The position numbers were made by a program, and so were the translations under genes. DNA of 64,000 nt from Hortaea werneckii (taxonomy: Eukaryota > Ascomycota > Dothideomycetes > Mycosphaerellales > Teratosphaeriaceae). The notes beneath the pieces are model-generated. The model saw only the letters and a program-made list of their open reading frames with translations. It searched no databases and had not been told where the DNA came from. The stretch covers positions 35,854 through 99,853 of the forward strand of contig JBAOKB010000086.1 of the NCBI GenBank assembly GCA_037044905.1. The letters run 5' to 3'. This document shows positions 33,163 to 43,170 of the stretch, one piece after another; positions within the stretch are counted from its first letter, which is position 1, and each line of letters begins with the position of its first letter.

Positions 33163-35574
33163 ATGGGCGCTGGCCGCTACCGCTCGCTCTCCGGTTCCCT
33201 CATCGACCCGGAGAAGCAGCGACATTCGAACGAGCTCAGCGACGCCGACTACGATGCCGCCGACCTCATCTCCGCCTCCGATCCCATGCTCGGCCAGAAC
33301 TCCTCCAAGCCATCGTTCGCATACCATTTCCCGCGCAGACGCTTCAGCCGATATTTCACCCTCGGCATCTCCACCATCCTGATTGTCATGGTAATATACC
33401 TTGTGAAAGCGAGTTGGGACAGCCAGAGACAGGTCATATTAGGCACGAACAAGCCACCACCACCTCCGCCGGCATGGCATCAGTTCCCGTTCTTGAAAAG
33501 GTACCATGGCGGGATACGCAGCATGGTGGATAAGGAGATCAATGTGCCCGAGTGGCCGGCGGGGACTGACGAGGAGGAGTTGAGACGCTTACAAGAAGCG
33601 GCCATGGATCAGAAGAGTCAGGAAGACGTCATTGATCCCAAAGATCCAGGTGGGTTTCAAAAGAGAGATGTCTCGGACTGGAGGAGCAGGAGCGAGAGGT
33701 TCAACCCAACACCAAAACATGCGCCGGCGATGGTGGAGGGAGGAAAGGAAGTAGGCGGTAAAGCTGTAAAATGCTATCTCAATGCAACAACGAAACTGCA
33801 GGCCCCAGACCTGCTGGCGTATAAGGGCGTGATGAAGGGCTTCCCTGAGCCGGCATACGGCTCACATTCCTTGCTAGGGTTACGAGACGACGTCTGTTTC
33901 GAACGGTATGGCAGACTGGGTCCATACGGGCTTGGTTACAGTAGAAAGTTCGGAGGCAGCGGCGCGGGCGTCGAAGGCGAGAGTGAGGGGAGCATGGAGG
34001 TCTGGGGAGGCGATGAGGAGGACCAGATCGATTATCGCACGGTACACTGGGCACAGGCGCAGGAAGACTGCCTAACAGCTAACGCTCATCGCTTTAAAAA
34101 GAACGAAGAGAAGCCGCGCAATCACTTCTTCAACTCCATGTCCATGGGCGGCCCGCTCAAGGAGTTGGCTGAACTGTCGTCTCCTCACTCGAAGGAGGAG
34201 AAAGAGAAAGAGGCGAACCGCAACAAGCTTCCGCGTACTGCTGTCATCATTCGCACGTGGGACGACTACCAATACGACAACGAAGACATCATGTACCTCC
34301 GCGCCCTGATCAATGAGCTTTCTCTCTATTCCTCCGGCCAGTATACCGTGCACTTTTTAATCCACGTCAAGGATGTCAACCTCCAAATCTGGGCTGACGA
34401 GGACACCTATCAAGCCACCGTGGATGCCGCTTTACCAGCAGAGTTCCGAGGCATGGGCACGTTGTGGTCCGAAAGGCAGATGGGACTGATCTACGGTGGC
34501 GTGGATGAAAGTTTCTACCGAGATTTGCCAGTGCATGGAGCCTATCGAAGCACATATATGCCCGTCCAGTACTTTGCACACATGCATCCGGAATACGACT
34601 TCTTCTGGCATTGGGAGATGGACATCCGCTACACTGGACACTTCTACCATCTTTTCCAAAGCGTCTCGCACTGGGCGCAACAGCAGCCGCGCAAGGGTTT
34701 GTGGGAGAGGAACGGACGGTTCTACGTCCCATCCGAGCACGGAAGCTGGGAAGATTTTCGACAACTAGTCCGAGTGCAGACCGAGCACGGCACTGGATCC
34801 AAAGCGTCCATGTACGGCAAGCTCAGCGAAGACGCCGCAGCGAAACACCCACTAGACAAGGAAGGTCGAGGTCCCGACAGAAGCGTCTGGGGTCCTCAAC
34901 CTCCAACAGGCGAGGGAGACTCGACAGCCGACCCCGAAAAAGATCCCCAACCACCCACCGACTACGAAAAAGACAACTACTCCTGGGGCGTAGGTGAAGA
35001 AGCAGACTTCATAACCTTCAACCCCCTCTTCGACCCGCACAACACCAACTGGATCCTCGCCGAAGACGTGACAGGCTACAACACGACAGAAAAGTTCCCG
35101 CCACGCCGCACGGCCATCATCACCGCCAGCCGACTCAGCCGCCGCCTCCTCACAACCATGCACCGCGAAACGAGCATGAAACGGCACACGATGTTCTCAG
35201 AAATGTGGCCGGGCTCGTGCGCCTTACACCACGGCTACAAAGCCGTGTACGCGCCGCACCCCGTCTACATCGACCGCGCCTGGCCATCGTCCTACCTCGC
35301 CGCCATCTTCAACAACGGACACCACGGGTCGGCAGGCGGGGCGCGAACGTCGGTGTTCTCGGACGAGCGCCAGCATAATTTCCTGGGCACGACGTGGTAC
35401 TATCATGCGGGCCACTCGCCGAACCTGTGGAAGCGGTGGTTGGGGTATAAGGTTGATAATGATGGGGGTGAGGAGGTGGAGAAGGCGGCCGAGGGGAGGA
35501 TGTGTTTGCCGGGGATGCTGTTGCATCCGGTTAAGCAGGTGGATTTGGTTTATGAGCATCAGGCGGGGGAGTGA
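33163..35574 (+). CDS. DUF3405 type II membrane protein, glycosyltransferase-like
   Basis: Single-exon gene, 803 aa. Members of DUF3405 are fungal, Golgi-type membrane proteins with glycosyltransferase-like motifs but no settled reaction. Residues 1-64 are cytosolic, 65-83 (YFTLGISTILIVMVIYLVK) form a single signal anchor, and a Pro-rich stem follows (PPPPPP near 97). The lumenal domain shows TAVIIRTWDDYQYDNEDIMY, then INELSLYSSGQYTVHFLIHV, YMPVQYFAHMHPEYDFFWHW, EMDIRYTGHFYHLF (the acidic motif in a DxD-like position), FNPLFDPHNTNW, and near the end GHSPNLWKRWLGY. Two internal linkers are Gly/Glu-rich and Pro/Asp-rich. Nothing looks truncated. A wall-glycan role is inference. Confidence 0.85.
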   Translation: MGAGRYRSLSGSLIDPEKQRHSNELSDADYDAADLISASDPMLGQNSSKPSFAYHFPRRRFSRYFTLGISTILIVMVIYLVKASWDSQRQVILGTNKPPPPPPAWHQFPFLKRYHGGIRSMVDKEINVPEWPAGTDEEELRRLQEAAMDQKSQEDVIDPKDPGGFQKRDVSDWRSRSERFNPTPKHAPAMVEGGKEVGGKAVKCYLNATTKLQAPDLLAYKGVMKGFPEPAYGSHSLLGLRDDVCFERYGRLGPYGLGYSRKFGGSGAGVEGESEGSMEVWGGDEEDQIDYRTVHWAQAQEDCLTANAHRFKKNEEKPRNHFFNSMSMGGPLKELAELSSPHSKEEKEKEANRNKLPRTAVIIRTWDDYQYDNEDIMYLRALINELSLYSSGQYTVHFLIHVKDVNLQIWADEDTYQATVDAALPAEFRGMGTLWSERQMGLIYGGVDESFYRDLPVHGAYRSTYMPVQYFAHMHPEYDFFWHWEMDIRYTGHFYHLFQSVSHWAQQQPRKGLWERNGRFYVPSEHGSWEDFRQLVRVQTEHGTGSKASMYGKLSEDAAAKHPLDKEGRGPDRSVWGPQPPTGEGDSTADPEKDPQPPTDYEKDNYSWGVGEEADFITFNPLFDPHNTNWILAEDVTGYNTTEKFPPRRTAIITASRLSRRLLTTMHRETSMKRHTMFSEMWPGSCALHHGYKAVYAPHPVYIDRAWPSSYLAAIFNNGHHGSAGGARTSVFSDERQHNFLGTTWYYHAGHSPNLWKRWLGYKVDNDGGEEVEKAAEGRMCLPGMLLHPVKQVDLVYEHQAGE

Positions 35575-36690
35575 GGAAATTTGGAGTAGGAGGTGGGGAG
35601 TCCCTCTTCTGCGCGCATGTCGTAGGGATCTGAGGGATGAGGGACGTGTCTGGCGGATGTGAGGGTTCCCTTTTTCAATGTTCTTTTCCTCTCGGCTTTT
35701 TCTTCCTCGATGGGGATTTTGTTCGGCACTGAGCGAGGCGTTTTTCCAATCTATTTTCGTTTTCCCGGCTGTTCTCTTGGGGGAATGGAGCAGGATACCA
35801 TGATCTTCTTGGGGGCAGGAAGAGACTTCTAAACACGAAGGAGTATCCTTCCAGTTACGTGTCATGTTCGCAGGCATATGAGTATTATAGGGGTGCCCCC
35901 AAAATCCAAGAAACCCAAAAAGGAAAGGAAAAAACACAGAAAAACAAAAAAAAAAGGGGAAGGAGAAAGAGAGAGACAGATGTGTACATGTACAGAACTA
36001 TAGTATATCCCTCACGACTTCTTAGCGCAGAAAAACGATATTCATTGCTCAAGCTATCACGCTCCCTCTCCCTCCCTCTCTCTCTCTTTCTCTTTGCATG
36101 TCAGATAAAGCAAGACGCTCTCTCATTCAATTGGCAAGAAAAAAAGCTGGGTACCGTCAACTAATAAATGGACCGCTCTCCAGGAACTCATCTGCTCTTT
36201 GAAGACTGGATTTGGTGAATAACGTCATTTACTCTTATTAGACCCCTTTGACAGATGAGACAATATTGGGGAAAGGCAAGGGGCAAGAAAGATTTCATTT
36301 TACTTGTTTTTTTCTTTTTCTCTCCTTTTGTAAATAGCCTCAATCTTCAAAGTAAAGGACGATCGACTCTCCGTTCTAAAAACCTAAGGAGGGAAAGAAA
36401 AGCAGAGGGGGTTTTAGGACGAAGGGAGGGAAGGAATACGTCGCAGGTTTATACAGTGAGAATCAAACGGATTCGAGAAGAAGCAGACCAGGAATTTTGG
36501 TTTTTGAATCCTTTCTCCAGGAATTGGAAATTTTTCAAGTTTCTTTCTTCTGGCCGGCCGGTGTGGGAAGAAAAAAAGTCTCCACAATCGGATTCTCTAG
36601 AGGCCATAAGATCAACACATCGAGGCAAAAAAGACTCGCCTCACCTCTCAACCCAGGAGCGGAATTCCAGAAAGACCCACACCATCTCAC
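35575..36690. other. convergent intergenic region with low-complexity tracts
   Basis: 1.1 kb between the 3' ends of the DUF3405 and RQC1 genes. It contains an A-rich purine tract (35905-35975) and a CT-rich tract (36060-36096). A 177-codon plus-strand frame at 36255-36788 overlaps the RQC1 end and has repeat-driven composition, so I do not call it. Confidence 0.45.
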
Positions 36691-38886
36691 TCACTCATCC
36701 TCATCCCCCTCCTCAACCCACGCCTGTCTCCTCTCCGCCCTCTGTCCCACCCCACCATCCCCATCCTCTCCCTCAGCCCTCGCCCTAGCAATCTCCCCCT
36801 CCCTCCCCCCATCCTCCTGCTCACCCAAAAGCGCAGCCTGCAGAACCATCATCCTCTGCGTGCGCTCAACCACGACCTCCTCACTAACGCCACTGTCTCG
36901 GATCCTCCTTGCTACGGTTTCCTCGTCGGGCGGTTGAGGGGGATTAGTTTCTAGTCCGCCCGCTGGACCGCCGTCGGCTTGGACGGAGTCATCGCCGGCG
37001 GGGTTGAACCAGGGGAAGAGCGAGGAGAAGAATGTGTAGAGGCCTTGGAGTTCGCGGAGGTTTTGGGCGGGGGTGCCGAGGCGGGTGGAGGGCTGTGCGG
37101 TTCCGGCGGGTGAACGGCGGGAGGAGTTGGAGGTGGAGGTGGTAGTAGGAGGTGGGTAAGCGTCGGAAGGGGGCAGGGGATCCGAGGCGGAAGTCATGCG
37201 GGCGGTGAAGGAGCGGGGGAGGAGGGCGATGAGGGGTGGGGAGTCGGAGAGGAGGACGTGGCGGGCTTCGGGGGTGGAGATGGGGGCGGTATCTGGGTCC
37301 GCGGGGGCGAGTTCGGGAGGGAGGGCGGAAGCGGTTTCGGTTAGGAGGGCGCAGTTCTCGGGAGTGTTCCAGAGGTCCTTGGCGCGGAGGGCGTAGAGTT
37401 CCGTGTAGAGTTTTTCTTTCTCGGTGCGGGGTTCTTTGCCCCAGATGTTGGGGGGAGGGTCGAGATTGAGTTCTTGCATCAGACGGGCAATGACCCAGGG
37501 GTGTTTGGCGATGGCGGTGAAGAGGGCTTGTTGGCCTTTGGATTTGTTGCCGGCGCGGTATTCGGCTAGACCTTGGCTGAGGGCGATGTTGGGCATGTTC
37601 TGGTGGACTTCTTTCAGGCTGGTGTTTTTGCTCAGGTTGAGGAAGTCAAGATCCTGGCGCGAGCGTAACGCATATTGGTCCAGTACCAGCCAAAGTGCAT
37701 AAGGGTCTTCTTCCGGTGCCAGGGCGTAAAGCAATTTCGCCCACTCATAAACGGTTCGCCATGTCCCACGCATGCTCAGATTCTGCATATACCTCCAAGC
37801 TGCGAGCCAGAATTCTCTGTTCTCGGATCTCCTGAAGTCCAACCTTGCTTTTCCTTCGGCGAGGTTCTTAGCAAAAGTGGAGTGGGCAGCCCTTCCCATA
37901 GAGAAGAGTGCCCGCTCGAGCAAGTCTCCAGAGGTGGCATGGTCACGATCTTGTTTCGCAATCTCGCTCACCTGAAGCAACGTCGAGATGTGATACGGAT
38001 TGTGTCGTAGCAGCATGACCAGACGGTTGGGGTCCATACTCTCGACACACATTTCGAACTGGCTTTGCACATCCTGGTAGAAGCTGTTGTGAACAAAACG
38101 GTAAATCACGGTGCCATCCGCACGCTTCTCCTCGACCTCCATGGCTAAGCCGCCGCCCGTCGCGATTGGCCAGTCTTCCTTGCCTTGGATGAAGATGTTG
38201 CGACGGAGAGCCATGGCCGACAGTCCACCCGCACGACCGCCGGCGCCTCCTTGACCACGGAGAGCTTGAGCAAGGCCAACCTGCTGGACTCTTCGCTGCT
38301 GTCGGCGGTTGCCACCCAGGTTTTGAGGAGCGGGGTCTTCCTCATCGTCATCGCGTTGCTCCAACGCAGCGCGGCCGAACAGACGGCGCATCTCGTTCTG
38401 AGCATGGAGGTGGTTCGTATCGATCGATAACAGCCGACTAGTCTCGTCCAACTTCTGATCCACACCAGCATTGGTCGTCCCAGTCTGATCTGCTTGGCCA
38501 TTCGCGCTTAATTGCTTCAGAGCCTGATCAATTTCGTCCATATCGTCGTCAACGCCTGTTAGCCCTTCCTCCGCGGTCGCTTTAGCGGCCTTCTTCTTCT
38601 TCTTCTTTTTGTTGTTCTTGGATTTCGAGCCGCCTGTCGTCGCTGATGACGGTGGTATTGAGGATGCAGCATCTTCGGGCTGACCGTCGTCGTCGTCTAA
38701 TGCGGCTCCGCCATCGTCGTCGTCGTCGTCTTCCTGGAGCATGGCGAAAGCGCTCTTCGCGGCTGGAGCAGGTGCTTCATCGTCATCTTCCTCCTCTTCC
38801 AACTCGGCTGCTTCCTGCTTCAATTTCTCCAGCCGATCTTGCTCCTCGCGTTCGCGTTGGGCTTTACGTAGAGCGCGAGAAGACAT
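36691..38886 (-). CDS. RQC1: Rqc1 / TCF25-family ribosome quality control protein
   Basis: Homologue of yeast Rqc1 and human TCF25, a subunit of the ribosome-associated quality control complex that acts with Ltn1 on stalled 60S peptides. Single exon, 731 aa from the ATG at 38886, chosen because MSSRALRKAQRERE is the conserved family N-terminus although the frame is open further upstream. The first 190 residues are charged: an acidic stretch (ELEEEEDDDE), a poly-Asp run and a poly-Lys run (KNNKKKKKKKAAK). The TCF25 domain follows, with FIQGKEDWPIATGGGLAMEV, NSFYQDVQSQFEMCVESMDP, LLRHNPYHISTLLQ, ALFSMGRAAHSTF, NREFWLAAWRYMQNLSMRG and DPYALWLVLDQYALRSRQ. The C-terminal region has Pro-rich and acidic tails. 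Divergent from the acyl-CoA oxidase gene. Confidence 0.9.
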   Translation of the reverse strand: MSSRALRKAQREREEQDRLEKLKQEAAELEEEEDDDEAPAPAAKSAFAMLQEDDDDDDGGAALDDDDGQPEDAASSIPPSSATTGGSKSKNNKKKKKKKAAKATAEEGLTGVDDDMDEIDQALKQLSANGQADQTGTTNAGVDQKLDETSRLLSIDTNHLHAQNEMRRLFGRAALEQRDDDEEDPAPQNLGGNRRQQRRVQQVGLAQALRGQGGAGGRAGGLSAMALRRNIFIQGKEDWPIATGGGLAMEVEEKRADGTVIYRFVHNSFYQDVQSQFEMCVESMDPNRLVMLLRHNPYHISTLLQVSEIAKQDRDHATSGDLLERALFSMGRAAHSTFAKNLAEGKARLDFRRSENREFWLAAWRYMQNLSMRGTWRTVYEWAKLLYALAPEEDPYALWLVLDQYALRSRQDLDFLNLSKNTSLKEVHQNMPNIALSQGLAEYRAGNKSKGQQALFTAIAKHPWVIARLMQELNLDPPPNIWGKEPRTEKEKLYTELYALRAKDLWNTPENCALLTETASALPPELAPADPDTAPISTPEARHVLLSDSPPLIALLPRSFTARMTSASDPLPPSDAYPPPTTTSTSNSSRRSPAGTAQPSTRLGTPAQNLRELQGLYTFFSSLFPWFNPAGDDSVQADGGPAGGLETNPPQPPDEETVARRIRDSGVSEEVVVERTQRMMVLQAALLGEQEDGGREGEIARARAEGEDGDGGVGQRAERRQAWVEEGDEDE

Positions 38887-39515
38887 GGCAATGTGTCTTG
38901 TCCAGAGGCAGATGTGAAGTGCTGCTGACTTTAGACCTTGGCACTGCGTGGAAGAGAATGTATACGCTACAGTCCCCAGACTTCCAGCGCACCTCCACGG
39001 AACTCTGCAGTCCAACTGGCGTCCCAAAAAAGCTCTGAGGTGTCGTCGTTCACATGCAATCGAAATCCATCGGCGGTTCGCAAAACATTCGCCGACTATG
39101 ACGCCAATCATGACGGCATTTCTTCGATCCTCAGGCATCACCTGTCTTATGTTCCGAGAATGCCTACCTCGGCTTTGAGGATGTCTCGGTATGGAAGATG
39201 AAGCTTTGCCAGGGTACGAGGTATTCGGGTCGTTGCCGTCATTAGATGCTGCTATCGCTATAGTACTAAGGACCTAGGTAGCATTCCTACCTACTTCCTC
39301 TTCCTTCTCGGCCGACTACTGTCTCTTTCTTCCATTGCAGTTGTAGGTGGCTCTTTCCTTCTTCTTCTTCTTCTGCTTCTCCTTCACGACTTCCAACCGT
39401 AGACGAAGCTCCCCTGCCACGGCAAGAACCATCCTCACCTGCAGCGAATCCATCCCATACGAATACCGACGTACGCAGGTACTAAAGGCCTTACCGTACA
39501 TACCTGGTAATCGCA
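38887..39515. other. divergent promoter region RQC1 / acyl-CoA oxidase
   Basis: 629 bp. Contains an ACCTAGGTAG element followed by TACCTAC at 39271-39292 and further GGTACT and GTACATACCTGG boxes close to the oxidase start. CTTCTTCTTCTTCTTCT occurs at 39358-39374. No gene recognised. Confidence 0.45.
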
Positions 39516-41537
39516 ATGGCTAGCCCACCTTCCTGGGTCAAGGCCCTGAAGCCCGCCGGCCCCCAGGGCAGCGAGCTCATCCAGCAAGAACGGAATCGCT
39601 CCAACCTCAATGTCGACCAGCTCTCCCACTTCCTCTTCACCCGCGACGCCCTCGAGCGCAAGCACCGCATCCTCGCCGTCCTGCAGCAGGAGAAGGTGTT
39701 TGACAAGAGCCAGAACTACTTTGCCGGCCGCATCGACCGCTTCGAGACGGCCCTGGCTCGGGCGAAGAAGCTGCGCCAGCTGGTGGTCAAGCATGGCTGG
39801 ACCCAGGACGACAAGATGATCGCCAATGAGCTCATCTCCGAGCCCGGCCCCTATGGTCTGCACGAGAGCATGTTCCTCATCACCCTGCGCGATCAGGGCA
39901 CACCCGAGCAGCATGAGCGCTTCTTGCGCAATGCCGAACAGTACCGCTACATCGGCTGTTATGCTCAGACCGAGCTCGGCCACGGTTCCAATGTCCGAGG
40001 GCTGGAGACCACCGCCACCTGGAATCCCGACGACAAGACCTTCACCATTCACTCCCCGACCCTGACCTCCAGCAAGTGGTGGATTGGCTCGCTCGGCCGC
40101 ACCGCCAACCATGCCGTCGTCATGGCCCAGCTCATCATTGCCGGCAAGCCATACGGTCCCCACCCTTTCGTTGTCCAGATCCGTGATCTCAACACCCACC
40201 AGCCGCTAGAGAATATCCATGTCGGTGATATCGGTCCCAAGTTCGGCTATAACACCATGGACAATGGCTACCTGCTCTTTAACAAAGTCAAGGTCCCCCA
40301 CATCAACATGCTGGCACGCTTCTCCAGCATCGACCCCAAGACGAACAAGTACCAGCGTCCCGCCAGCCCATCGCTCGTCTACGGTACCCTGACCTGGGTC
40401 CGAAGTACTATCGTCATGCAAGCCGGTGGTGTCCTCGCCCGTGGCGTGACCATCGCCACCCGTTACTGTGCTGTCCGTCGGCAATTCCAAGATCGGGATG
40501 CACCCGAGTGGGAGAAGGGCGAGAACCAGGTCCTGAACTACACCACCGTCCAGGTTCGCCTGCTTCCCCTCCTCGCCACCACCTTTGCCCTGCACTTTAC
40601 CGGTAAGGCGATGATGGCCCTCTACAACGCCAACCAGGCCAAGATGTCTCAAGATGCCGGCAAGGTTGGTGGACCTCAGCGTGGTGCCGGTCCTGAAGAG
40701 ACCAACGCCGGTTCCGACCTGCTCGCCGATCTACACGCCACCTCCTGCGGTCTGAAGTCCCTCGCATCCTTCACCGCTGTCGAGGGTCTCGAGGTCTGTC
40801 GCCGAGCATGCGGCGGTCACGGCTACTCTTCCTTCTCCGGCATCGGCCCCTGGTACGCCGACTACCTCCCCACGGCGACATGGGAAGGCGACAACTACAT
40901 GCTCACGCAGCAAGTGGCACGCTACCTCCTCAAGACAGCCCGCTCAGTCCTCAAGGGCATCGACCCCTCCACCAACGACACCACCTACATCCTCAGCAAC
41001 TTCCTCAAGCGCCAGGACACGGGCGCCGCCTTCGACGTCCTCAACAAGGACGAAGACATCGTCGCCGCCTTCGCCTGGCGCAGCGCCTTCCTAACCTTCG
41101 AAGCGCTCAAACACCGCGACGAGCAGAAGAAGCCCTGGAACTCCCTCCTCGTCGACTTCTACCGCCTCTCGCGCGCCCACAGCCAGTACATGGTGGTGAA
41201 GAACTTCTACGAGACCCTGTCCACCACGCCCCCACCGACGGGCTCTTCCACCTCCGCCGGCGAGCTGGGCGCCGAGTCCATGGACATCATGCACAAGCTC
41301 TTCCGGCTGTATGCGCTACACACGCTCGAGCAGGAGGCGAGCGAGTTCTATACTTCGTCTGCGGTCACGGTGCGACAGATCCAGCTCGCGCGGACGAGCG
41401 CCGTGATGAAGTTGCTGGAGGAGATCCGTCCGCATGCCGTGCGGTTGGTGGATGCGTGGGATTTCCCGGATTGGCAGCTTGATAGCTCGTTGGGACGGTA
41501 TGATGGGAAGGTGAGTAAAAAAGACTGAATATTCGTG

Positions 41538-41569
<32 letters not shown>

Positions 41570-41808
41570 ATTCAAGATGAATCACCAAAAAAGGAAACCC
41601 CCCATCCCCTCACACACACACACACACACACACAAAAAAGAGAGGACAACTGGCTGACAATTTTCCTTCTTTCTTGTAGGTCTACGAAGACATGTTCTAC
41701 CGCGCCTCGGAACAGAACCCGCTGAACCGCGTGACGGTTGATCCCTACCCGGAGAGCGCGACGCTATTCAAGAGCAACGAGGCGGCGGCTTTGAAGAGTA
41801 AATTGTAA
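39516..41808 (+). CDS. POX1: peroxisomal acyl-CoA oxidase (PTS1 SKL)
   Basis: FAD enzyme for the first step of peroxisomal beta-oxidation, acyl-CoA to trans-2-enoyl-CoA with H2O2 release. Exons 39516-41510 and 41680-41808 give 707 aa. The N-terminal alpha domain, the YIGCYAQTELGHGSNVRGLE flavin-site motif, TLTSSKWWIGSLGRTANHAV, and the substrate-site GGHGYSSFSGIG with TWEGDNYMLTQQVARYLL (catalytic Glu in WEGDN) are all in order. Exon 2 encodes VYEDMFYRASEQNPLNRVTV and ends ALKSKL, a canonical C-terminal peroxisome signal. The 169-bp intron is unusual in this window: it carries 30 consecutive C residues and a (CA)12 tract. If it is retained the reading frame stops after KVSKKD, 670 aa, without the SKL. 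High codon bias (C at third positions) suggests strong expression. Confidence 0.96.
41540..41569. repeat. homopolymer C30 inside the acyl-CoA oxidase intron
   Basis: Thirty uninterrupted C residues on the plus strand. Such a run can form an i-motif, and G-quadruplex on the other strand, and is prone to length change and to sequencing error. It lies 30 bp after the 5' splice site. Confidence 0.95.
41611..41634. repeat. (CA)12 microsatellite inside the acyl-CoA oxidase intron
   Basis: Twelve CA units, 42 bp after the C30 run and 45 bp before the acceptor. Confidence 0.95.
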
Positions 41809-43170
41809 GCGCAGCCGGCTATATGTTTAGACTTCAGAAAGGGCGGGCGGGAAGTGGGGCCTGGCTGGGAAAAAAAAAACCGGATGCATTCGTTTTTGGA
41901 ATGAAATGGATTTATTAGGTGAAGGGAGTAGAAGGAAGGGAGGGGGCTAGCGCATGGATTTACTTTGTTTTTTTATAGGGAATTTGATATGTGTGTCTGT
42001 CTATACGCGAGTAGTTTTCCATCTTTCTTCCTCATTTTCCAAAAAAAGACATGTTTTGCAAGGAATCCGATCCCCCGCACAGCATGGTTTTTTTTTTGGT
42101 TTTTTTTTTTTTTGGGGTGCGTCGGTTTCTTTCGCTTGGAGAAGAGAAGATGGGAAGGGGAGGTGGTTTTTGGATACAAGCGTGGATAGGAGACTGTTGG
42201 TATTACGGTAGTATTTCCCCTTCCTTGTTTCCCTCTTCTGGGGAGTGTAATAGAGAAATGAGAAGAGGAGAGTAGGAGAGTTGTTGGGGAAAGTAGGAGG
42301 GGAAAGAGGGGAAGCGTAGGGTAGGGAAAGAGGAGAGGGAAGAGACAGAGGAGAGGGAAAAGAGAGAGGGCAAAGAGGGAGAAAGGGAACGGGTAGGTAG
42401 AGATGAAGAACGTGGGAAGAAGATATAAAAGGAGGCGGCAAGAAAAGAGAGGGTGGGGGAATTGAATGAGGAAAGAAGAGAAAGAGGGAGAAGGGGGGAG
42501 GAGAAAGGAAAGGATGGGATGAAAACCTCCGTCCCCTCCCCCAAACAAACCAAAAAAACCCAAACAAACCAATAAAAAAGGAAAGGAAAAAAAAAAGAAA
42601 AGAAAAGAAGACATAGGAAGGGAAGGTCTATTTTTTTTTTTTTTTTTTCCTTTCCTTCTTCGCTTGAATCTACTTCGTTAACAGCATACCTGCCCCCCAA
42701 TTTTCTCGCCGTGAAGCTAAGATCGTAGGATTCTGGAGGAGGGAAAAGATCCTTTTGTTATGCTTTTGTCTTGAGGTAGTATTCGGGCAGAGAGAAGGCG
42801 GGCGTGAACGAAAAACCTCCCTTGGATTTTTTTTCCTTCCTTCTACCAAGAAAATTGCGTTTTTTTATTTTATTTTATTTTTCCCCCTCTGTTTCTAAAT
42901 GTTCTGCTGCTCGCTTTTCCAAGGAACCTTATAAGAGGGGTTCTCACATGTACAGGTGGGAAGTCTGTAATCTTCGAGGGAGGGAAACCGGGTCAGCCTC
43001 TCTTTGTTCTACAAAGAAGGACAGGGCGGAGAAGAGGGAAAAGCTGAAGGAGAGGAAGTGGAAATAGAAAAGAAAAAGAAAAGAGAGAGGGGCAAAAATA
43101 TCATGGGTTTCGCAAACCAGAAAAATCGATGGAAGATCGCTTACAGAAACATCCAACTTTCCCAAACCAT
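41809..43170. other. convergent intergenic region with long polypurine tract
   Basis: 1.36 kb between convergent 3' ends of the acyl-CoA oxidase and peroxiredoxin genes. Open frames across it (such as 213 and 188 codons on the minus strand) are composed of Pro/Ser/Leu/Phe only and reflect base skew. T10, T14 and T18 runs occur at 42088, 42100 and 42631. No gene recognised. Confidence 0.6.
42239..42625. repeat. long polypurine (GA-rich) tract
   Basis: Nearly 400 bp made almost only of G and A on the plus strand, in imperfect GGGAAGAGGAGAG-type units, ending in A-rich sequence before a T18 run. Not a clean tandem repeat. It could form triplex or G-quadruplex structures. Confidence 0.75.

Noticed and set aside
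36255..36788. 177-codon plus-strand frame at the RQC1 3' end
   Set aside because: Composition follows the low-complexity DNA and it overlaps the well-supported RQC1 coding end.
41973..42700. Several minus-strand frames of 165-213 codons in the polypurine region
   Set aside because: They consist almost only of Ser, Pro, Leu and Phe, as expected from reading a polypyrimidine strand.
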